DNA of 64,000 bases from Loktanella sp. IMCC34160 (lineage in GTDB: Bacteria > Pseudomonadota > Alphaproteobacteria > Rhodobacterales > Rhodobacteraceae), in assembly GCF_004145845.1 (NCBI RefSeq), contig NZ_SELP01000001.1, forward strand, positions 620,001-684,000, written 5' to 3'. Positions 59,036 to 64,000 of the stretch are shown here, in pieces. The translations under genes were made by a program, and so were the position numbers. The notes under the pieces were generated by a model. The model saw only the letters and a list, made by a program, of their open reading frames with translations. It had not been told where the DNA came from and made no database searches. The number at the start of each line of letters is the position of its first letter. Position 1 is the stretch's first letter.

Positions 59036-60114
59036 GGGGTCACCACGATATTGCCGGTGTGTTGTTTGGCGATAAAAGCTGTCTGCGCCGCGTGCAGCTG
59101 GTCCAGCGGATAGGTGGCCGCCAGCGCCGGGCGGATTGCCCCGGATTCGATGTAGGTCACAAGGTTTGCCATCACCTCCGGGTCGATCACGGTCGATCCG
59201 GTAAAGGTCAGGTCGCGCAGGTAAAGCGTCCGCAGGTCAAGGCTGACCATCGGCCCGGCAATCGCGCCGGAACAGGTGTAACGCCCGCCGCGTTCCAGAA
59301 TGTCGATCAGGGTTGGCCAATAGGGGCCGCCGACCACATCGGCGACCACGGTGATCCGGTCGTCACCAAGTGCTGCACGCAGGTTGTCCGGCGCGCGGGG
59401 CAACACCCGGTCCGCGCCCTGCGCCGCCACGTCGGCGTGTTTGGATTCAGAGGCCAGCGCAATCACCCGTGCGCCGCGCCGCTTCGCCAGTTGGACCAGC
59501 GCGCCACCGACCCCGCCCGAGGCGCCGGGCACCAGAACGGTATCCTCCGCCGTCACTTTGGCGCGGGTCAGCATCCCCTCTGCGGTGGAATAGGAACAGG
59601 AAAACGTCGCCAGTTCCGCGTCCGACAGATCGGACCGGATGGCGATGGCATTGCGTGCCGGGATCGTCGTGTACTCGGCAAAGCCGCCATCCCGTTCCGA
59701 CCCGAAATAGCCGGTCTTGTTCTTGTTCGTCGGGTCCGCCGGGTCGCGCAGCCAGTTGTCGGTGATTACCCTTTCCCCGATCCGGCCCGCGTCCACCCCG
59801 TCGCCCACGGCCACGATCCGGCCGCAGACATCGGCGCCCTGAATGCGCGGGAACGCGATCGGCGATCCGCCCCAGGCCGGGTCGTCGTCGTTCAGGGCGG
59901 CGAAGGCGCCGCCGGTGGTGGCCTCGGTCACGGCCTTGGAATACCAGCCGGACCGCGTGTTCACGTCGGTGTTGTTCAGCCCGCAGGCGCCGACCCGGAT
60001 CAGCACCTCTCCCGGCGCGGGATCGGGCCGGGGCCAGTCGTCGCGCATCACCATCTGGTCCATATCGCCATGGCCCATCGTGACCATCGCGCGCATCGTT
60101 TTCGGAAGTGTCAT
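59032..60114 (-). CDS. MDR-family quinone-oxidoreductase-like alcohol dehydrogenase
   Basis: 360 residues, medium-chain dehydrogenase without visible structural-zinc cysteines, thus nearer to the quinone oxidoreductase branch. The GroES-like domain shows CGLNNTDVNTRSGWY and RIQGADVCGRIV; the NAD(P) loop is VPGASGGVGGALVQLAK. A GSTVIDPEVM segment replaces the usual late loop. It overlaps its neighbours by 4 nt on both sides, so it is an integral operon member, probably reducing or oxidising an intermediate. Substrate unknown. Confidence 0.82.
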   Translation of the reverse strand: MTLPKTMRAMVTMGHGDMDQMVMRDDWPRPDPAPGEVLIRVGACGLNNTDVNTRSGWYSKAVTEATTGGAFAALNDDDPAWGGSPIAFPRIQGADVCGRIVAVGDGVDAGRIGERVITDNWLRDPADPTNKNKTGYFGSERDGGFAEYTTIPARNAIAIRSDLSDAELATFSCSYSTAEGMLTRAKVTAEDTVLVPGASGGVGGALVQLAKRRGARVIALASESKHADVAAQGADRVLPRAPDNLRAALGDDRITVVADVVGGPYWPTLIDILERGGRYTCSGAIAGPMVSLDLRTLYLRDLTFTGSTVIDPEVMANLVTYIESGAIRPALAATYPLDQLHAAQTAFIAKQHTGNIVVTP

Positions 60115-62567
60115 TCGGCTGGCTCCATGATTGCGTCGGTTCGGGGCAGAAGGCTTTGGGGATCATGGGCAGGCGCCCCAAGGATACGGCCCTTGCGCGG
60201 CTGGCCCGCGATGATCAGATCGACCTCTTGTCCCGGCTGGTTGGCGGCGGGTTTGACATAGGCAAAGGCCAGGATCTTGCCGACCGTATGCCCATAGGCG
60301 ACCGAGGCGGTGGAGCCCACGACCTTGCCGTCGATCAGCACCGGTTCGCCGCCGTGCCCATCATGCACCCCGTCCGGGTCGATCTCGAGATAGGCGCAGA
60401 CCCAGCGCAGGGTCGGGTCCAGTGTCCTGTCCTTACCAAGATACGCCTTGTCGGTCCGGGTAAAGCGCAGCACATCGGCCTCGGCCAATGTCACCTCGTT
60501 GGTCAGTTCGCCCGCGCCCTTGAACGCCTTTTCCATCCGCAGGCTGTTCATGGCGAAGCTGCCGTAGTCGGCGATGCCATGATCCACGCCCGCTGCCCAA
60601 AGCGCGTCATAGACGGCCAGCGCCCCGTCGCGCGGGATGTGCAATTCCCATCCCAATTCGCCTGCATAGGACATGCGGAACGCCCAGAGCTTTACGCCCG
60701 CGACGGTGATTTCCTGCGCGGTCAGCCAGCGGAAACCGGCGTTCGACAGGTCCGCATCGGTGCAGGCCGCCAGCACGTCGCGCGCCCGTGGCCCGTTCAG
60801 CGCGATCGCCGCCCAATCGGTGGACAGGCAGTTGATCGTCACCTCCTCGTCCGCGCGGTTCTGGGCAAGGTGGTCCAGCAGCCGCTGTTCGAAGAAGGCC
60901 GCGCAGACAAGGTAATAGCGCCCCTCGGACAGCTTCACGACAGTGGTTTCCAACTCGATCCGTCCCGCGCGGTTCAGCATATGGGTCAGGGCGATCCCGC
61001 CGGTCCTTTGCGGCAGCCGATTGGCGACCAGCCGGTCAAGCAGCGCTTCGGCGTCGGGGCCCGAAACCTCGACCTTGGTGAAGGCCGAGATATCCATGAT
61101 GCCCACGCGATCGCGCACGGCGCGGCATTCGGCGCCAACCACGTCATGCACCGGGGTGCGGGTGAACCCGTAGTAGTCGCGCTGTTCGATCCCGTCCCGC
61201 GCGAACCAGCGGGGCCGTTCGTGGCCATAGACCTCTTCATAGACCGCGCCCTTTTCCTTCAGCCGGTCATAGAGCGGCGAGGGTTTCACCGGGCGGCCTG
61301 CCAGCCGGTTGAAATGCGGGAAGGGAATCTCGTGGCGCAGGCAGTAATCCTCATGCGCCTTCACGACCTGCCAATCCTTGGTCGCGTAATTGCCGAAGCG
61401 GCGCGGGTCATAGTCCCGCATCGAGATGTCGGCGGCCCCATGCACCATCCAGCGGGCCAGTTCGCGTGTCAGCCCCGGCCCCCAGCCAATCCCGATCTGG
61501 GTCCCGCAGCAGCACCAGTAGTTCCGCACCCCCGGCGCCGGGCCGATCAGCGGGTTGCCGTCCGGCGGGTGCGAAATCGCGCCGTGCACCTCGCGCTGAA
61601 TGCCCAGATCGGCAAAGATCGGCATCCGGTTCAGGCTTTCCTCCAGCCAGGGCATGACCCGGTCGTAATCCGCGTCGAACAGCCAGTTTTCATAGTCCCA
61701 CGGGCATTCGTCGTGCCAGACGGAATTCGGGTTTTCCTTTTCATAGATGCCGATCAGCCCGCGTTTCTGTTCCATCCGGATATAGCCCGACACCTTGCGG
61801 TCGTCGCGGATCACCGGCAGTTCGCGGTCCAGCGCTTCGAATTCCGGCACCGGTTCGGTCACGAAATAATGGTGCGTCATCGAGGTCATGGGCAGTTGCA
61901 GCCCTGACCATTCTCCCATCTGCCGGGCATAGGTGCCGCCCGCGTTGACCACATGTTCGCAGGTGATCGTGCCCTGATCCGTCTCGACCACCCATTCGCC
62001 ACTGTCGGCCTGGGTGATGTTCGTGGCCAGGCAGCGGCGGATGATCTTCACTCCCTTGGCCCGTGCGCCCGCGGCCATCGCCATGGTCACGTTGGTCGGA
62101 TCGACATGACCATCGTCGGGGGTGTGCAGCGCGCCCAGAACCCCCTCAAGGTTATAGAAAGGGTGCAGTTCAGCGATCTTTTCCGGCCCGACCAGGTCTA
62201 TGTTGAACCCAAGGCTCCGGCCCACCGACAGCGTGTGCCGCAGCCAGTCCATCTCGTCCTCTGTATAGGCAAGGCGGAAAGACCCGCAGCCATGCCACGT
62301 GACCGGCTGCCCGGTCTCGGCCTCCAGCCCGCCCGAGTAGAGGCCGATGTTGTAGTCCACGCATTTGCCAAGGCTGTAGGAGCTGGTCGAATGGGTGATC
62401 TGCCCGGCCGCGTGCCAGGTGGACCCGCTGGTCAGTTCGGCCTTTTCCAGCAGGACGGTATCCGCGCCCCAGCCTTCGTGGCCAAGGTGATAGGCAAGGC
62501 CAACCCCCATAACGCCGCCACCGACAATGACGACGCGGGCATGGGAGGGCAGGGAGGAAGAGGACAT
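60111..62567 (-). CDS. Dimethylglycine/sarcosine-dehydrogenase-like FAD demethylase with GcvT domain
   Basis: 818 residues: N-terminal DAO-type FAD domain (VVIVGGGVMGVG near residue 12), an FAO central domain, and a C-terminal GcvT-like tetrahydrofolate domain from about residue 430. The motif GSTWHAAGQ (His52) matches the His that holds FAD covalently in dimethylglycine dehydrogenase. It should oxidise an N-methyl group and pass the formaldehyde unit to folate. The start at 62567 (MSSSSLPSHARVV) is chosen; GGAAGAGG lies close by. It is the first gene of the five-gene operon and is divergent from the RpiR gene. In known betaine loci such a protein removes the second N-methyl group after a Rieske enzyme. 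Confidence 0.88.
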   Translation of the reverse strand: MSSSSLPSHARVVIVGGGVMGVGLAYHLGHEGWGADTVLLEKAELTSGSTWHAAGQITHSTSSYSLGKCVDYNIGLYSGGLEAETGQPVTWHGCGSFRLAYTEDEMDWLRHTLSVGRSLGFNIDLVGPEKIAELHPFYNLEGVLGALHTPDDGHVDPTNVTMAMAAGARAKGVKIIRRCLATNITQADSGEWVVETDQGTITCEHVVNAGGTYARQMGEWSGLQLPMTSMTHHYFVTEPVPEFEALDRELPVIRDDRKVSGYIRMEQKRGLIGIYEKENPNSVWHDECPWDYENWLFDADYDRVMPWLEESLNRMPIFADLGIQREVHGAISHPPDGNPLIGPAPGVRNYWCCCGTQIGIGWGPGLTRELARWMVHGAADISMRDYDPRRFGNYATKDWQVVKAHEDYCLRHEIPFPHFNRLAGRPVKPSPLYDRLKEKGAVYEEVYGHERPRWFARDGIEQRDYYGFTRTPVHDVVGAECRAVRDRVGIMDISAFTKVEVSGPDAEALLDRLVANRLPQRTGGIALTHMLNRAGRIELETTVVKLSEGRYYLVCAAFFEQRLLDHLAQNRADEEVTINCLSTDWAAIALNGPRARDVLAACTDADLSNAGFRWLTAQEITVAGVKLWAFRMSYAGELGWELHIPRDGALAVYDALWAAGVDHGIADYGSFAMNSLRMEKAFKGAGELTNEVTLAEADVLRFTRTDKAYLGKDRTLDPTLRWVCAYLEIDPDGVHDGHGGEPVLIDGKVVGSTASVAYGHTVGKILAFAYVKPAANQPGQEVDLIIAGQPRKGRILGAPAHDPQSLLPRTDAIMEPAE

Positions 62568-62620
62568 GGGGCTCGCTTTCCGATGTGAGACTCGCAATTT
62601 CTGCTCGACAGGCTAATCGG

Positions 62621-62664
62621 ACAAATATACCATCGTCAATCATGAATGATACAAACATACCATC
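62621..62664. promoter_or_regulatory. Direct repeats spanning the RpiR start, candidate operator
   Basis: ACAAATATACCATC (62621-62634) and ACAAACATACCATC (62651-62664) differ at one base and are spaced exactly 30 bp, about three helical turns. They lie in the divergent promoter gap and the first codons of the RpiR gene, suggesting autoregulation. Confidence 0.5.
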
Positions 62665-63532
62665 CGAACCGACAACCGTCCTTGATCGCCTGACCGAGGA
62701 ATGGGATGCGCTGACGCCCGAGGCGCAGAAGGCCGCCCGCTACGTTCTGGAAAACCCGCAGGATGTGGGCGTGTCGACGGTGCGCGAGATTGCCGAGGCG
62801 GCGAAGGTCAAGCCTAACACGGTGGTCCGCATGGCCAGGCAGGTGGGCTTTGACGGATACGAGGGTTTCCGCGCCCCCTTCCGCGAGGCGATCCGGCGCG
62901 GGTCGGTGACCTTCGAGGATCGTGCCCGCTGGCTGCAAAGCATCGCCAAAGAGGGCGAGTTGGGCGGGCTGTTCGCCGATATGATCGGCGCGGCCATCCG
63001 CAATATCGAGGAAACCTTTTCCGCCACCTCTGCCGAGAAACTGCAAGCGGCGGCACAGGCGATCTGGGCCAGTGACAGCACCTATACGCTGGGCGTCGGG
63101 GTGAACAACGCCAACGCCCGTAACTTCACCTATCTCGCCTCGACCGGCATGGTCCGGTTCCACGCGATCCCCGGGCCGGGCAATTCGGCGGTGGATGACC
63201 TTGCCTTTGCCGGGCCAAAGGATGTGCTGATCGCCATCACCTGCAAGCCCTACCGGGCCGAGGTTGTCGCCGCCGTCGAGGTGGCCCGTGAACAGGGGAT
63301 GACGGTGATCGGGATTTCCGACAGCCCCGCCTCGCCCATCATCCGCGCTGCCGACCACGGGTTCGTCGTCCGCGCCGACACCCCGCAATTCTTCCCCTCT
63401 TCGGTTTCAACCATCGCGCTTCTGGAAACGCTCCTGTCCTTCGTGATCGCGGGCGCCTCGGACGAGATCGTTGGCCGGGTGGAACGGTTTCACGCCCGCC
63501 GCCACCGGCTGGGCATCTATCACGAGGACTGA
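62642..63532 (+). CDS. MurR/RpiR-family transcriptional regulator
   Basis: 296 residues: N-terminal HTH_6 domain (VSTVREIAEAAKVKPNTVVR, about residues 40-59) and C-terminal SIS domain, usually a phosphosugar sensor. It is divergent from the demethylase operon and one base upstream of the Rieske gene, so it should control both. RpiR regulators are also known from betaine and amino-acid loci, thus the ligand need not be a sugar. The ATG at 62642 is chosen; an earlier ATG at 62585 would extend across the repeats. Confidence 0.85.
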   Translation: MNDTNIPSEPTTVLDRLTEEWDALTPEAQKAARYVLENPQDVGVSTVREIAEAAKVKPNTVVRMARQVGFDGYEGFRAPFREAIRRGSVTFEDRARWLQSIAKEGELGGLFADMIGAAIRNIEETFSATSAEKLQAAAQAIWASDSTYTLGVGVNNANARNFTYLASTGMVRFHAIPGPGNSAVDDLAFAGPKDVLIAITCKPYRAEVVAAVEVAREQGMTVIGISDSPASPIIRAADHGFVVRADTPQFFPSSVSTIALLETLLSFVIAGASDEIVGRVERFHARRHRLGIYHED

Positions 63533-63533
63533 C

Positions 63534-64000
63534 ATGACGGCCCCCCTCATTCATTCGCTGGACGCGCGCTACTACACCGATCCGAAGGTCTATGAATTGG
63601 AAAAGGCCGGGCTTCTGGCCCGGACCTGGCAATTCGCGGGGCACGCCAGCCAGCTGGAAAACCCGGGCGATTATTTTGCCTTCGATCTGGCGGGCGAAAG
63701 CCTGTTTTGCATCAAGGGGCGCGATGGCGAGATCCGTACCTTCTACAACGTCTGCCAGCACCGGGCGCACCAGCTTGTCGAAGGGTCGGGCACGACCCGG
63801 GTCGTTGTCTGCCCCTACCACGCCTGGACCTATGAACTGACCGGAGAGCTGCGCGCCGGCCCCAACCTGAAGGCGGTCGAAGGGTTCGACCGGTCCAAGG
63901 TCTGCCTGACCAGTGTGCAGACCGAGGTCTTCCTTGGGTTCATCTTCGTGAACCTTGATCCCGATGCCAAGCCGATGGACGACTGGTTTCCCAACGTCCG
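63534..64000 (+). CDS. Rieske non-haem iron oxygenase, alpha subunit (cut by window end)
   Basis: First 155 residues only. A Rieske [2Fe-2S] site is complete: Cys74-Gln-His76 (VCQHRAH) and Cys93-Pro-Tyr-His96 (CPYHAW). The opening SLDARYYTDPKVYELEKAG and TWQFAGHASQLENPGDYF match the GbcA/stachydrine-demethylase branch of Rieske oxygenases that remove the first N-methyl group from betaines. It starts one base after the RpiR stop, so translation is coupled. The mononuclear iron domain and reductase partner lie to the right of the window. Confidence 0.9.
   Translation, partial: MTAPLIHSLDARYYTDPKVYELEKAGLLARTWQFAGHASQLENPGDYFAFDLAGESLFCIKGRDGEIRTFYNVCQHRAHQLVEGSGTTRVVVCPYHAWTYELTGELRAGPNLKAVEGFDRSKVCLTSVQTEVFLGFIFVNLDPDAKPMDDWFPNV

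Overview
The window is a GC-rich chromosomal stretch that looks like a marine alphaproteobacterium of the Rhodobacteraceae (Roseobacter group). The reasons are the neighbour order alr - MlaEF-type ABC genes - pqiA-like - radA - cvpA - purF, a histidine block with scattered insertions, many TRAP/ABC uptake genes, and a full hps/suy set for C3-sulfonate use. Assignment below family level is not possible from the sequence alone.

Layout. 1-6592: housekeeping block (alr 3' part, lipid-transport type ABC pair, small membrane protein, PqiA-like protein, radA, cvpA, purF). 6648-9264: divergent glpR/glpD. 9315-21297: an accessory block of slightly more AT-rich character holding an SDR-type epimerase, an 8-stranded outer-membrane barrel, four translationally coupled AMP-binding ligases, a PobA-type 4-hydroxybenzoate hydroxylase, a flavin monooxygenase, a sulfotransferase and a small chorismate-lyase-like protein. 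It reads as an undescribed biosynthetic cluster built on chorismate-derived 4-hydroxybenzoate. 21405-27038: gltX, small enzymes, pfkB, hypotheticals. 27123-39110: sulfonate catabolism. A LacI regulator faces a small membrane protein, a three-gene TRAP transporter, hpsN, hpsO and hpsP; a GntR regulator faces suyA, suyB, a ComC-type dehydrogenase and a YeiH-type exporter. 39684-42867: a TauABC-like importer whose permease carries an extra domain. 42948-48289: nadE, a long MORN-repeat protein, a small inverted-repeat element with an AT-rich orphan gene, a YHS protein and a CoA-binding protein. 48484-53338: hisE, hisF, hisA, hisH and hisB with unrelated genes between. 53511-55454: small proteins, a UbiE-like methyltransferase and two identical tRNA-Gly genes. 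55549-64000: an operon with an aminotransferase, two enolase-superfamily enzymes, an MDR dehydrogenase and a dimethylglycine-dehydrogenase-like demethylase, facing an RpiR regulator and a Rieske oxygenase cut by the window end; this resembles betaine N-demethylation loci.

How the parts work together. In the sulfonate region 2,3-dihydroxypropane-1-sulfonate (DHPS) would enter by the TRAP carrier, be interconverted by HpsO/HpsP, be oxidised by HpsN to (R)-sulfolactate, be split by SuyAB to pyruvate and sulfite, and the sulfite or sulfate would leave through the YeiH-type exporter. In the accessory block a UbiC-like lyase could make 4-hydroxybenzoate, PobA could turn it into protocatechuate, and the ligases, monooxygenase, epimerase and sulfotransferase could build and decorate a product. 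All four ligases keep the A3 nucleotide-binding loop but lack the A10 lysine, which is the most unusual feature seen here. A ~190 bp structured repeat occurs twice in opposite orientation, 45 kb apart.
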